A stretch of DNA of 61,013 bases from Streptomyces mexicanus (GCF_902506575.1 NZ_LR732544.1:5994762-6055774); one strand, 5' to 3'. Shown: positions 17,297 to 27,068, numbered from the stretch's first letter. The notes: generated by a model from the sequence alone, not told the origin. A program made the numbers and translations.

Positions 17297-18189
17297 ACAC
17301 CGCCTCGGAGCTGACCGCGGGTATGGCGGCGGGCGTGGGCCGTACCGCCTTGCTGGTGGCCGCCGCCCGCGCGATCGAGAGCCACCGCTCTGACGCCCTG
17401 GCCCGCGACCCGCTCGCGGAGCACTTCGTCAGGGCCGCGCCCGACTCGTCCGGCTGGCCCGTCCACCCGGACGAGGTGCCCGGCGGGGACGCCGACCCCC
17501 TTTGGGGGCGCCTCGGCCGCTACTTCGCGCTGCGCACCCGCACGCTGGACGACCATCTGCTCGACGCGGTGGGCGTGGGTGTGCGCCAAGTGGTGCTGCT
17601 GGGCGCCGGGTTGGACGCGCGAGCGTACCGCCTGGACTGGCCGCCCGGCGTCACGGTGTACGAGGTGGACACCGCCGAGGTGCTCGCCTTCAAGCAGGCG
17701 GTGCTCGACCGCGCGGACGCGGTGCCGGCGGCGGAGCGGCGGACACTCGCGGCCGATCTGTGCGACGACTGGGCCGACGCCCTGCTGGACACCGGCTTCG
17801 TCCCGTCCGCGCCCACGGCCTGGTTGGCCGAGGGACTGCTTCTCTACCTCCCGGCGAGGGCGGAGCGCCGTTTGATCGCCACCGTCGACCGGCTCAGCGC
17901 GCCGGGCAGCAACCTGGCCTACGAGATCAAGGAGGTCGCCGAGTCTCCGCGGGTTCGCGCCAACGCCGTGTACGTCGCCGCTCGAGAACGGCTCGGCATC
18001 GACCTGACGGCCCTGTTCGACCCCCGCCCCCGCCCCGACTCGGCCGGTGACCTCACCGCCCGCGGCTGGACCGTTCGCACCCACACCCCGTACGACTTCA
18101 CCGCCCTCTACGGCCGCGGCCCCCTCCCCGAACCGGACGACGCCCTGGCCGCCAACCGCTGGATCTTCGCCGCATCACCACCGCCGTGA
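17293..18189 (+). CDS. Class I SAM-dependent methyltransferase of the LCMT/TIGR00027 type
   Basis: 298 residues. The SAM-binding motif I is VVLLGAGLDARAYRL, followed by the acidic EVDTAEVL, and AWLAEGLLLYLP downstream, as in the leucine carboxyl methyltransferase-like family abundant in Streptomyces and mycobacteria. AAAGGAGGAGGC precedes ATG 17293 and lies inside the end of the isochorismatase gene. It is the last gene of the operon; O- or carboxyl-methylation of a small acid is plausible. Confidence 0.87.
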   Translation: MNTASELTAGMAAGVGRTALLVAAARAIESHRSDALARDPLAEHFVRAAPDSSGWPVHPDEVPGGDADPLWGRLGRYFALRTRTLDDHLLDAVGVGVRQVVLLGAGLDARAYRLDWPPGVTVYEVDTAEVLAFKQAVLDRADAVPAAERRTLAADLCDDWADALLDTGFVPSAPTAWLAEGLLLYLPARAERRLIATVDRLSAPGSNLAYEIKEVAESPRVRANAVYVAARERLGIDLTALFDPRPRPDSAGDLTARGWTVRTHTPYDFTALYGRGPLPEPDDALAANRWIFAASPPP

Positions 18190-18331
18190 TGAGGTGCAAG
18201 CGGCCCGATCGCCTACGACGGGCATCACAGCTCATGACGGTCGTGGCTACCCGCGCCTCGCGCGCGAACAACGACGAAGACACCGTGGTCACCGCGGATC
18301 GACCCCGGCGGCCCGGTGTGCCCAGGCGAGG

Positions 18332-18892
18332 TCAGGCCCGCAGGTAGGTGAGCACGGCGAGGACCCTGCGGTGGGTCGTGTCCGTCGGCGGCAGGTCCAG
18401 CTTGGTGAGGATGTTGCCGATGTGCTTGCCGATCGCCGCTTCGGACACCACGAGTTCCTTGGCGATCGCGCTGTTGGACCTGCCTTCGGCGATCAGTGCC
18501 AGTACCTCGCGTTCGCGCGGGGTGAGCTGCTCCAGCGGATCGCGGCGGCGGCGCAGCAACTGGCGTACCACTTCGGGGTCGACCACCGTCCCACCGTCTG
18601 CCACCTTGTGCAGCGCTTGCACGAACTCCTCGACCTGGCCGACCCGGTCCTTGAGCAGATAGCCGACACCCGATCCGTCGCCGGAGTCGAGGAGTTCGGC
18701 GGCGTAGGCCCGTTGCACGTACTGGCTGAGGACCAGGACCGGGAGGCTTGGGTGCTTCTCGCGCAGCCGCACTGCCGCGTGCAGGCCCTCGTCCTGGAAT
18801 CCCGGCGGCATGCGTACGTCCGTCACCACGATGTCGGGGGCGTGCTCCTCGACTGCGGCGACCAGTGCCTGCGCGTGCCCGACGGCCGACAT
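18332..18892 (-). pseudogene. NarL/LuxR-type response regulator lacking its receiver N-terminus
   Basis: 186 residues where the family has about 210-220. The frame starts at ATG 18892 with SAVGHAQALVAAVEEHAPD, which in intact regulators follows some 25-30 residues containing the first beta strand and the acidic pair. The phospho-acceptor Asp (IVVTDVRMPP), the receiver Lys (YLLKDRVG) and the LuxR HTH (LTPREREVLALIAEGRSN) remain. Upstream the sequence runs straight into an ABC ATPase fragment on the other strand. No ribosome site precedes the ATG. It is probably inactive. Confidence 0.75.
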
Positions 18893-19122
18893 CGACCGGC
18901 GCGCTCGACTCGCAGACCGGCCGGGAGGTGCTGACCCTGCTGCGCGGCATGGTCGACCGGGGCGGCCAGACGATCATCATGGTCACCCACGACCCCGTCG
19001 CCGCCTCCTGCGCCGACCGCGTCGTCTTCCTCGTCGACGGCCGGGTCAACGGCGAGCTGATCGGCGCCTCGGCCGAGGACATCGCGGCGCGCATGACCAA
19101 GCTCGAGGCGGCGCCGTGCTGA
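18893..19122 (+). pseudogene. 3' fragment of an ABC transporter ATPase gene
   Basis: From 18895 the frame reads TGALDSQTGREVLTLLRGMV, the segment just after Walker B of MacB/LolD-type ATPases (normally DEPTGALD). It continues through the H-loop VTHDP to a stop at 19122. Walker A, Q-loop, signature and Walker B are all missing, so about two thirds of the gene is gone. It is coupled to the permease downstream, whose GTG overlaps its end. Confidence 0.85.
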
Positions 19123-21574
19123 GTACGACGCTGCGCACCCTGCGCACCCGCTGGGTCACCTTCGTCGGCAGTTTCGTCGGCCCTCTGCCTGGGCGTGGCG
19201 CTGATCGCCGTCATGGGGCTCGCCCTGGCCTCCTCGCTGGACGCACCCGACCGGGGACCGGAGCGGTTCGCCGCCGCGCCGGTCGTCGTCAAGGGCCAGG
19301 ACACCCTCGAGGTGCCCACCTCGATCGGCGACCGCACCGAGAAAGCTCGCGCAGCCGCGTGCCGTGCCCGCCGACACGGTCGCGAAGCTGCGCGGCCTCG
19401 GGACCGTCGTCGAGGACCGGTCGTTCGCCGTGCGCGCCGAGGGCGGGCCTGCCGATCTGGTGGGCCACCCCTGGTCCACGGCCGCCTTCGCGCCGTACAG
19501 GCTCGACGCGGGGCGCGCGCCCGAGGCCGCGGACGAGGTCGTCCTCAGCGGCGGGTGGGCCCGTCCGGGCACCCAGGTGCGGACCGACGGCGGCACCGTG
19601 CGCGTCGTCGGCACCGTGCGCGGCCTCGGCTTCGAGAACGCCGTGTTCTACACCGACGCCCGCGCCGCCCGACTGTCGCCGCGCACCGTCCAGCTCGTGG
19701 TCGACGCCGATGCGGCGGCCGTGCGCGAGGCGGTGCGCGGCAGCGAGGGCGTCCAGGTCCTCACCGGGGACGCGCGCCGGTACGCCGACGCCGACCCCGA
19801 CCGGGACAGTGAGGCCCTCACCGCGATGAACTCCATGTTCGGCACGGCCGGCGGCGTCACCGCCTTCGTGTCGGTGTTCGTGGTGGCCTCGACCTTCGCG
19901 TTCGCGGTGGCCCAGCGGCGCCGCGAATTCGGGCTGCTGCGCACCGCCGGGGCGACCCCGGGCCAGATCCGCCGCATGGTCGTCCGCGAGGCGCTCGCGA
20001 TCGGTGTGCTCGCCTCGGCCGCCGGCTGTCTGCTCGGTTCCTGCGGGGCTCCGAAGCTCGCCGAGTGGGCGGTCGACGAGAGCCTCGCACCCCGCTGGTT
20101 CACCATCGGCGACTACACTTGGCCCTACCACATGGCGTTCTGGACGGGCCTGATCGTGGCCCTGTGCGGTGTGCTGGCCGCGTCCTGGCGGACCGGGCGC
20201 ACCGGTCCCACCGAGGCACTGCGCGAGGCGTCCGTGGACACCCGGGCGATGACCCGGGGCCGCCGGCTGTGCGGCGCGGCCCTGCTGATCACGGCCGCGG
20301 TGACACTGACCCTGGCCCTGGTGACGAACCCGGGCGACCTGCTGCAGCGCAAGACCTATGTGAGCCGGCCCATGCTGCTGATCACCGCGGTCGCGCTGCT
20401 CGCCCCGGTGCTGGTGCGGCCACTGGCCCGGCTGATCGCCTGGCTGCCGGCGCACCTGCCCGGCGCCGGCGGGATGCTGGTACGGGAGAACGCCGCCGCC
20501 GGGGTGCGCCGCACTGCCGCCGTCGCGGCGCCCGTGCTGGTCACGGTCGCGCTGGCGGGCTCTCTGCTCGGCGCCACCGCCACCCTCGGCGAGGCGAAGG
20601 CCACCGAGGTGCGCCAGCAGACGGCAGCCGACTTCGTGGTCACCGCCAAGGGCGACGCCGGCTTCGACGAGGCGACGCTGCAGCGGCTTCGGGCCGTTTC
20701 CGGCGCCGAGGTCTCGGCGAGCTCGTCGAGCGCCGTGTACGTCCTGGAGGACGGCGTGGCGCTCCTCAGGTCCGATGCCAGGGCCGTCGAGCCGGAGGGG
20801 CTCGCGGCGACGGCCCGTCTCCCGCTCGCCTCGGGGAAGGTGAGCGACCTGGACGACGGCTCGATCATCGTCAACGAAGAGTGGGAGAAGCACACCGTGG
20901 GCGAGCGGGTGAACGTGTGGCTCGGCGACGGCACCAGGACGTCCCTGAGGATCGCCGCGGTCATGACCATCGGCACCGGCGACAACGGCGTCTACGTCAC
21001 CCCGCGCAACGCCCCCTCGGCACCTGTCGACCGGGTCGACGTACGCCTCGCGGACGGTGCCGACGCGGACACCGTGGCCGCTGCCTTGCGTCAGGCGGTG
21101 CGGGCGTCGGGCGGAGAGGTCCTCACCAGGGACGCCTGGGTGCGGGCGACGTTCCCCGAGACCGACCGGACGACCCGGACGGGGTTCCTCCTGGTCCTCG
21201 GGATCGCCCTCCTCTACACCGGCATCTCGCTGGCCAACACGATGGTCATGGCGACCTCCGACCGGGTCCGCGAGCTGGCTGTGCTGCGACTCGCCGGCGC
21301 CACCAGGTGGCAGGTGCTGCGGCTGGTGGGCGCCGAGGCGCTGATGGTGGTCGTGGTCGGCGGACTGCTGGGGGCGTTGGTCGCCGGCGTCAACCTGGCG
21401 GGCATGTGGAGCGCGCTGGGCCTGCTCTCGGTGCGGACCTCCATCGAGATGCCGTGGGCGACGCTTGCCTCGGCCACGGGTGCCTGCGCGGTGGTCGCCG
21501 TGATCTCGGCGGTCGCTCCGGCCGGCCTCTCCCTGCGCCACAGGGCGGTGGAGCCGGCGGGCGCACGCGAGTGA
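19116..21574 (+). pseudogene. FtsX/MacB-type ABC permease gene with two frameshifts
   Basis: GTG 19116 overlaps the ATPase stop. The product would be about 815 residues with two FtsX-like permease domains and large periplasmic-type loops (RRREFGLLRTAGATPGQIRR; RELAVLRLAGATRWQVLRL). The frame breaks near 19179-19182 (one extra G after TTCGTC) and near 19341-19344 (one extra A in GAGAAAGCT). From 19364 to 21574 it is open. With the ATPase also truncated, the exporter cannot work. The two single-base changes could be sequencing errors; the ATPase truncation cannot be explained that way. Confidence 0.8.
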
Positions 21575-21754
21575 CCGCTGACGGCGTCGGCATGCCAGCG
21601 GCCAGACACCAGCCAGCCGCGTCACGGCGGCTGCGGCTGGAACCCGTGACGCAGCCACTCATCACGTGGGGCGGAGAGGAAATGGGAGGCGGGACCCGGC
21701 AGAGCATTGGCAAAATGCCCGCGCTCCACCCTCGACGCGAAAGGACTGACCGGC

Positions 21755-22165
21755 ATGCCTCGTACCGTCACTCTGATCCGCTCCGCCTCGCTCTCCGACG
21801 TCGCCGAGTATGCCTACGCGGCCACGGCACCCGCCGACTCCCGCCTGATCTTCCTCGCTGGTGCCTGCCCGCTGAACGACGACGGCTCCACGGCAGCGAT
21901 CGGGGACTACGCGGGCCAGGCTGCCAAAGCAGTCGAGAACATGGAGACGGCTCTGGCCGACGCCGGTGCAACACTCCAGGACGTCATCAGCACACGCGTC
22001 CTCGTCGCCTCGGCCCGGCGCGAGGACCTGGTGACCGCTTGGAAGGTGGTCCGGGACGCGTTCGGTGATCATGATGTCCCCAGTACGTTGCTGGGTGTCA
22101 CCGTCCTTGGATACGAGAACCAGCTGGTCGAGATCGAGGCCGTTGCTGCCGTCCTCGATTCCTGA
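21755..22165 (+). CDS. RidA/YjgF-YER057c-family protein without the deaminase Arg
   Basis: 136 residues. The Rid fold is recognisable: FLAGACPLNDDGSTAA, GQAAKAVENMETALADAGA, VEIEAVAAV. The segment PAR-x-x-V, which supplies the Arg needed for imine/enamine deamination, reads PSTLLGV. It therefore belongs to a Rid group not expected to have that activity. AAAGGA lies about 9 nt before ATG 21755. It stands alone between a dead exporter and a permease. Confidence 0.82.
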   Translation: MPRTVTLIRSASLSDVAEYAYAATAPADSRLIFLAGACPLNDDGSTAAIGDYAGQAAKAVENMETALADAGATLQDVISTRVLVASARREDLVTAWKVVRDAFGDHDVPSTLLGVTVLGYENQLVEIEAVAAVLDS

Positions 22166-22360
22166 GTTCAGCGGACGCGCGGCATGGCCACCCGACCGGT
22201 GTTGCCACTCGGAGACCGTTCTCACGTCGAGCCTGTGGGATTCGAACTGGTCGCGGCAGCCCGGTCACGTGGGACATCGCGGACATGTTCGCGTTCGAGC
22301 GGTGACAGAACCGGTCGGCCCGGTTCCCGTCTGCCATCCGGCTCCAGGGGGTAAGCGGGT

Positions 22361-23719
22361 GTGGTGACACCTCCTACCACTCCTTCCACGCCTTCCACAG
22401 CTGCGACGGACGGCTCGCCGCAGAACGGGTCGCCCACCCTCAAGAAGGCGCTGACGACCCCCCTGCTGTACTTCTTCATCCTCGGCGACGTGCTGGGCGC
22501 CGGGGTCTACGTCCTGGTCGGCCAGATCGCCTCGGAGTCGGGCGGCGCCGTGTGGCTGCCGCTGCTCCTGGCCCTGCTCTTGTCGCTCCTGACGGCCGCC
22601 TCGTACGCCGAACTCGCCACGAAGTATCCGAGGGCGGGCGGCGCCTCCCACTACGCGGCTCTCGCCTACGGGCCGTTCACCGGCTTCCTCGCAGGCTTCT
22701 GCATGCTCGCCGCGGGCATCGTCTCCGTCGCCGCGCTGGCACGGGGTTTCGCCGGTGACTACCTCGCCGTCTTCGTCAGCCTTCCGGTCGTGCTGGTGGC
22801 GGCCGTCTTCCTGTGCGCCCTGGCCCTGCTGAACGCCCGAGGTATCAGCGAGTCCACCCGCGCGAACGTGGCGGCGACGGTCGTCGAGGTCGGCGGTCTC
22901 CTGCTCGTCGTCGGACTCGGGGTCTGGCTGTTCCTGCGCGGCGACGGCGATCCCGGCAGGCTCGTGCACCTCGGCACTGCCCACAACGGCGCCGCCGCCG
23001 GTGTGCTGGGTGGAACGGTGCTCGCGTACTACTCCTTCGTCGGCTTCGAGACCTCCGTCAACGTCGCCGAGGAGACCCGCGACCCGCGCCGCTCCTACCC
23101 GCGCGCCCTCTTCGGCGCACTGGTGACGGCGGGAGTCGTGTACGTCCTGGTCGGTGTCGTCGCCTCGGCCGCCGTCCCGACCGCGACGCTGGCCCGCTCC
23201 AGCGGTCCGCTGCTGGAGGTGGTCAAGGAGGCGGGCGGGGTACCGCCGAAGGTGTTCGGCGCCATCGCACTCGTCGCCGTGGCCAACGGAGCGCTGCTCA
23301 CCGGCATCATGAGTTCCCGCCTGGCCTACGGCATGGCGCGCGACGGCCTCCTCCCCCGCTTCCTGACCCGTGTGCTCCCGGGCCGCCGCACCCCGTGGGC
23401 CTCGATCGCGACGACGACCACGCTGTCCTTCCTGCTGGCGCTCACCGGTGACGTGGCGAGTCTCGCCTCCACCCTCGTGCTGCTGCTCCTCGTGGTGTTC
23501 TTCATCGTCAACACCGCCGTGCTCGTCCAACGGCGCGACCGCTCCGACCGTCCGCACTTCCGGGCGTACACCGCCGTCCCCCTCCTGGGAGCGGCCTCCT
23601 GCGTGGCGCTCGCCACGCAGATCGAGGCCGAGGTCTGGGCACGCGGGCTGCTCGTCATCGCTGTCGGCGTGGTCCTGGGGGCCGTCGCCGCCCGTCATCG
23701 CCGCCGGGCCCGGTCCTGA
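22361..23719 (+). CDS. APC-superfamily amino acid/polyamine permease
   Basis: 452 residues with about 12 membrane segments. The first contains the APC helix-break pattern GDVLGAGVYVLVGQIA, and the third region SYAELATKYPRAGGASHY. YYSFVGFETSVNVAEETRDP is another APC signature. A Pro/Thr-rich cytoplasmic N-terminus precedes TM1. The start is GTG 22361 or 22364, with CAGGGGG upstream. The substrate is unknown; amino acid uptake or exchange is likely. Confidence 0.88.
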   Translation: MVTPPTTPSTPSTAATDGSPQNGSPTLKKALTTPLLYFFILGDVLGAGVYVLVGQIASESGGAVWLPLLLALLLSLLTAASYAELATKYPRAGGASHYAALAYGPFTGFLAGFCMLAAGIVSVAALARGFAGDYLAVFVSLPVVLVAAVFLCALALLNARGISESTRANVAATVVEVGGLLLVVGLGVWLFLRGDGDPGRLVHLGTAHNGAAAGVLGGTVLAYYSFVGFETSVNVAEETRDPRRSYPRALFGALVTAGVVYVLVGVVASAAVPTATLARSSGPLLEVVKEAGGVPPKVFGAIALVAVANGALLTGIMSSRLAYGMARDGLLPRFLTRVLPGRRTPWASIATTTTLSFLLALTGDVASLASTLVLLLLVVFFIVNTAVLVQRRDRSDRPHFRAYTAVPLLGAASCVALATQIEAEVWARGLLVIAVGVVLGAVAARHRRRARS

Positions 23720-23989
23720 GCGACGCGGGTGTCTGCGGCTCGGTGCCGCTGCACCCGCCCGCTGCCGCGCTGGAGCGGGCGCGGGGCGTCCCACTGACGG
23801 AGCTGCGGCAGCTGCGTTGGCCCCGTTGCCCGCCGGTCGGGCACGAGTTCCGAGGACCGTACCGGGATGGGTGGGTACGTTCACAGGCTGCCGGAATCGA
23901 AGCGGTACGCGGAGGACGAGAGGTAAGGCCCGTTACCGGTCGGCATGAACTCTGGGTTCCGCATGCGCCGTCCCTGCCGGGATTCCGTC

Positions 23990-24889
23990 TCAGGGTGCGG
24001 TCAGGCGTGCGATCGTTCCGATCTCCAGAGCGGTCCACATCGCGCCGTCCGGCCCCTGCGCTATGCCGTGGGGTTCCGAGGCCGGGCTGGGAAGGTCGTG
24101 AACGTCGATATGGCCGTCGGGGGTGATGCGGCCGACGCGGTTGGCTCCCCATTCGGTGAACCAGCAGTTTCCGTCGGCGTCGGCGGCGATGGCGTGCGGG
24201 CGTGACGTACGGTCGGGCAGGGCGAATTCGTCGAGCTTCCCGTCCGGTGTGATCCGCCCCACCTGACCTGCGCCGATCTCGACGAACCACATGGCGCCGT
24301 CGGCGCCGGCCGTGATGCCGACCGGGGCGCCGGCCGGTGTAGGCAATGGGTGAACGGTGACGTCACCGTCGCCTGCGATGGCGCCGATCGCGTTCGCCCG
24401 GTTCATCGTGAACCACAGCCGGCCGTCCGGGCCGGCGGCGATGGCTGACGGGAAGGCGCCCGAAAGCGGGAGAGGAAACTCGGTGACCTGCCCCTCGGGC
24501 GTGACGCGGCCGACGCGGTCGGCGTTGGCCTCGGTGAACCACAGTGCGTCATCCGGGCCCGCGGCGATGCCGAACGGCCCGGCATCCGGCGTCGGGAGCG
24601 GGAACGACGTGATGCTTCCGGTGGTGGTGATCCGGCCGATCCGGTGGCTGCGGAACTCGGTGAACCACAGCGCGTCGTCCGGCCCCGCTGTGATGATCGA
24701 CGGCCCGCCGGAAGCCGGTTCGAGCTGGTAGGAGGCGACGTCGCCGTCGGGCGTGATGCGACCGATCCGTCCGTGGTGGACCATGGTGAACCACAGTGCA
24801 CCGTCTGGTCCGGCAGTGATCCCGTAGGGTCCGGCCCCACGGTCGGAGACGGAGAACTCTGTGATCGCTACGGGCGGACGGCTCGGCAT
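23990..24889 (-). CDS. vgb: Virginiamycin B lyase
   Basis: 299 residues, a seven-bladed beta-propeller built of repeats such as GPDGALWFT-x6-GRITPDG. Vgb opens streptogramin B rings at the ester by elimination. Residues matching the S. aureus catalytic set (H228, E268, H270, E284) appear at H232, E272, H274 and E289, so activity is plausible. AAGGAAA precedes ATG 24889. No transporter or acetyltransferase sits beside it. It could be self-resistance, environmental resistance, or a lyase of related cyclic depsipeptides. Confidence 0.87.
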   Translation of the reverse strand: MPSRPPVAITEFSVSDRGAGPYGITAGPDGALWFTMVHHGRIGRITPDGDVASYQLEPASGGPSIITAGPDDALWFTEFRSHRIGRITTTGSITSFPLPTPDAGPFGIAAGPDDALWFTEANADRVGRVTPEGQVTEFPLPLSGAFPSAIAAGPDGRLWFTMNRANAIGAIAGDGDVTVHPLPTPAGAPVGITAGADGAMWFVEIGAGQVGRITPDGKLDEFALPDRTSRPHAIAADADGNCWFTEWGANRVGRITPDGHIDVHDLPSPASEPHGIAQGPDGAMWTALEIGTIARLTAP

Positions 24890-25219
24890 CGGTCGTTTCC
24901 TTGATCGGTGAGCGGTGGAAGTGCGGCTGCGGATGGTATCCGTGCCCACGGCGCCCACGCCCCTGGATTATTCCGGTCCTGTGGCACCAGCGACACGAAA
25001 CCGGACATCACTGATCACTGGTGGAGCGGGGAACCGGGGCCAGGGAAATAGAGCTGAACGTGGTCCGGCTGGCGGCGGAGCCGCCGCCGCGCTCCCACCG
25101 GGGACGATCTCGTCCAACAGCGACGCACCGCCAGTGGTGACGCCGTCGCCGTCAACCACAGAGTCGATCACGACAGAGATACGTCCTGCCCAGCCGGTCC
25201 ACGGATTGTGAACGTCGCC
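24890..25219. other. Intergenic with a GC-rich hairpin
   Basis: 330 bp. A strong inverted repeat, GGCGGCGG-AG-CCGCCGCC at 25071-25088, could terminate the SDR transcript reading leftward into it. No gene is supported. Confidence 0.4.
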
Positions 25220-26095
25220 CTAACGGGCGGTGTCCTCGGGCGGGAGCTCCACGGGGTAGGGCTCACCGAAGTCGGCCGACCGGCTGACCTTCTCCCAGGC
25301 GGTCGCCTCGGCGAGCTGGCGGCGGGAATGCTCCAGGGCCATGGTCGCCGCGTTCACACCCAGCAGGAGATGACTCGGGACCCGCCCGCGCCGGACGGTC
25401 CGCACGATGATCTCCGCGGCGCGCTGGGGGTCACCGGCCGGTCCCTCCGGGCTCTGTCGCACCCGCCGGTTCATCGCCCCGACCGTCTCGTCGTAGGCGG
25501 CGGGAATCGGGTGGACCGTCATGGAGGAACCGGCCCAGTCGGTGGCGAAGCCGCTCGGCTCGACAACCATGACCTGCACGCCGAACGGTGCGGTCTCCGC
25601 GGCGAGGACACGACTGAAGCCGTCGACGGCGAACTTGGCCGCCTGGTAGGAGGCGATGCCCGGAGATCCGCCGACGCGCCCGCCGATCGAGGAGATCTGC
25701 ACGACGGTGCCGGCCCCTTGGCGTCGCAGGGTGGGCAGCGCGGCCTTGGTGACGTGATAGACGCCCCAGAAGTTCGTCTCGAACTGGGCGCGGAAGTCGT
25801 CCTCGTCCGCGGTCTCGATGGGTGCCACGTTCGCGTATCCCGCGTTGTTCACGAGCACGTCGATACGGCCGTAGCGTGCGAGCGCCGCCTCGACGGCCTC
25901 ACGTGCCGCCTCCGGGCGCGTGACGTCCAGTGCGAGGGGATGAATGCGGTCGCCGTAGGTGCCGACCGCCTCGGCCAGAGCCTCGGGGCGGCGGGCGGTG
26001 GCCACGACGCGATCTCCCGCCTCGAGGGCAGCGGTGACCAGGGCGCGGCCGAGTCCGCGCGACGAACCGGTGATGAACCAGACCTGTTGACTCAT
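25220..26095 (-). CDS. Short-chain dehydrogenase/reductase
   Basis: 291 residues. Cofactor motif TGSSRGLG, then NNAG, ISSIGG and SYQAAK in order. The long C-terminal tail after the SDR core is typical of this NADP-dependent SDR subgroup. ATG 26095 sits only 2 nt after AAGGG, so normal SD pairing is unlikely. Divergent from a TetR gene with two matching operator-like sites between them; it is probably that regulator's target. Confidence 0.87.
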   Translation of the reverse strand: MSQQVWFITGSSRGLGRALVTAALEAGDRVVATARRPEALAEAVGTYGDRIHPLALDVTRPEAAREAVEAALARYGRIDVLVNNAGYANVAPIETADEDDFRAQFETNFWGVYHVTKAALPTLRRQGAGTVVQISSIGGRVGGSPGIASYQAAKFAVDGFSRVLAAETAPFGVQVMVVEPSGFATDWAGSSMTVHPIPAAYDETVGAMNRRVRQSPEGPAGDPQRAAEIIVRTVRRGRVPSHLLLGVNAATMALEHSRRQLAEATAWEKVSRSADFGEPYPVELPPEDTAR

Positions 26096-26104
26096 ACCCT
26101 TAGT

Positions 26105-26137
26105 GCAACACCGTTCTCTTATTTACGCAACGCTGTT
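26105..26137. promoter_or_regulatory. Two helically phased operator sites between SDR and tetR
   Basis: GCAACACCGTT (26105-26115) and GCAACGCTGTT (26127-26137) share the palindromic core AAC-N3-GTT and are spaced 22 bp, two helical turns. They sit between divergent SDR and TetR genes, upstream of the tetR -10. Binding by the TetR protein is inferred. Confidence 0.45.
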
Positions 26138-26165
26138 TTGTTAAAGCTTTCCTATGATGTGCCGC

Positions 26166-26843
26166 ATGACTACGCCTGCCTTCCAGCGCGCACGCAGTGC
26201 CCAGGCCAAGCAGGCACGGGAAGAAGCGATCCTGGACGCGGCCCGCGCGCTCGGCCGCAGCCGCGGGGTCCGCAACGTCACCCTCACCGACATCGCCGAG
26301 GCCGTGGGGATGCACAAGTCGGCTCTGCTGCGCTACTTCGAGACCAGGGAGCAGATCTTCCTCAGACTCACCGCGGAAGGCTGGCGGGAGTGGTCGGCCG
26401 ACGTGCGCGCCGACCTGGCACGCAGAGCGCACGCCACCGCCGGGGAGGTCGCCGGGATCATGGCCTCCACTCTGGCGGCACGACCGATGTTCTGCGATCT
26501 GCTGGCACAGGCACCCCTGAACCTCGAACGCAACGTGTCGGTCGACTCGGTGCGCGCGTTCAAACTCGTCACGCTCGAGGAGATCGAGCTGATCGGCGCG
26601 GAGCTGCGCCGACTGCTGGCACTGACCGAGTTGCAGACGGTCGACCTGGTCGCCACGGCGACGAGCCTGGCCGGTGCGCTGTGGCAGATGGCCACCCCGG
26701 GCCCACGCCTGCTGGAGCTCTACCGGAATGACCCCCGGCTCAGCCATGCCGTCGTCGAGGTCGAACCCCGCCTGCACCGCGTCCTCACCGCCTACCTCAC
26801 CGGACTGGACACCACTTCCACCCGGACGACCCGGCCGGCCTAG
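26166..26843 (+). CDS. TetR-family regulator
   Basis: 225 residues. HTH at about residues 20-60 (TLTDIAEAVGMHKSALLRYF). The C-terminal half fits the TetR type found next to SDR genes. In-frame ATGs occur at 26154, 26157 and 26166. A TATGAT hexamer at 26153-26158 is spaced to place the RNA start at 26166, so a leaderless mRNA starting at 26166 is the best reading; no SD is present. It probably represses the divergent SDR and itself. Confidence 0.83.
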   Translation: MTTPAFQRARSAQAKQAREEAILDAARALGRSRGVRNVTLTDIAEAVGMHKSALLRYFETREQIFLRLTAEGWREWSADVRADLARRAHATAGEVAGIMASTLAARPMFCDLLAQAPLNLERNVSVDSVRAFKLVTLEEIELIGAELRRLLALTELQTVDLVATATSLAGALWQMATPGPRLLELYRNDPRLSHAVVEVEPRLHRVLTAYLTGLDTTSTRTTRPA

Positions 26844-27068
26844 GCAGTACCGCTCCGATCAGCGGATCGTCGATCTGCACATGCCGCTCGCTGACGCCCG
26901 GGGGCTGACGGACCACGCCGCGAGGGGTCGAGAACGTTCGACGAGGTGGCCGACGCACTCGCCGCGCCGCGGGGCGGGCGCGCTCGGCGTTGAGAGGTGC
27001 CGGGCCGCCGGCCGCGGTCCGGCGCGGGAGGCGGTGATCGGGGCTGTGGACGAAAAGGAGTCGGGAGG

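Noticed and set aside
22236..22246. GGGATTCGAAC, the reverse of a tRNA T-loop (GTTCGAATCCC), as a tRNA or att site
   Set aside because: The flanking bases do not form a T-stem or acceptor stem on the minus strand, and no anticodon arm is present.
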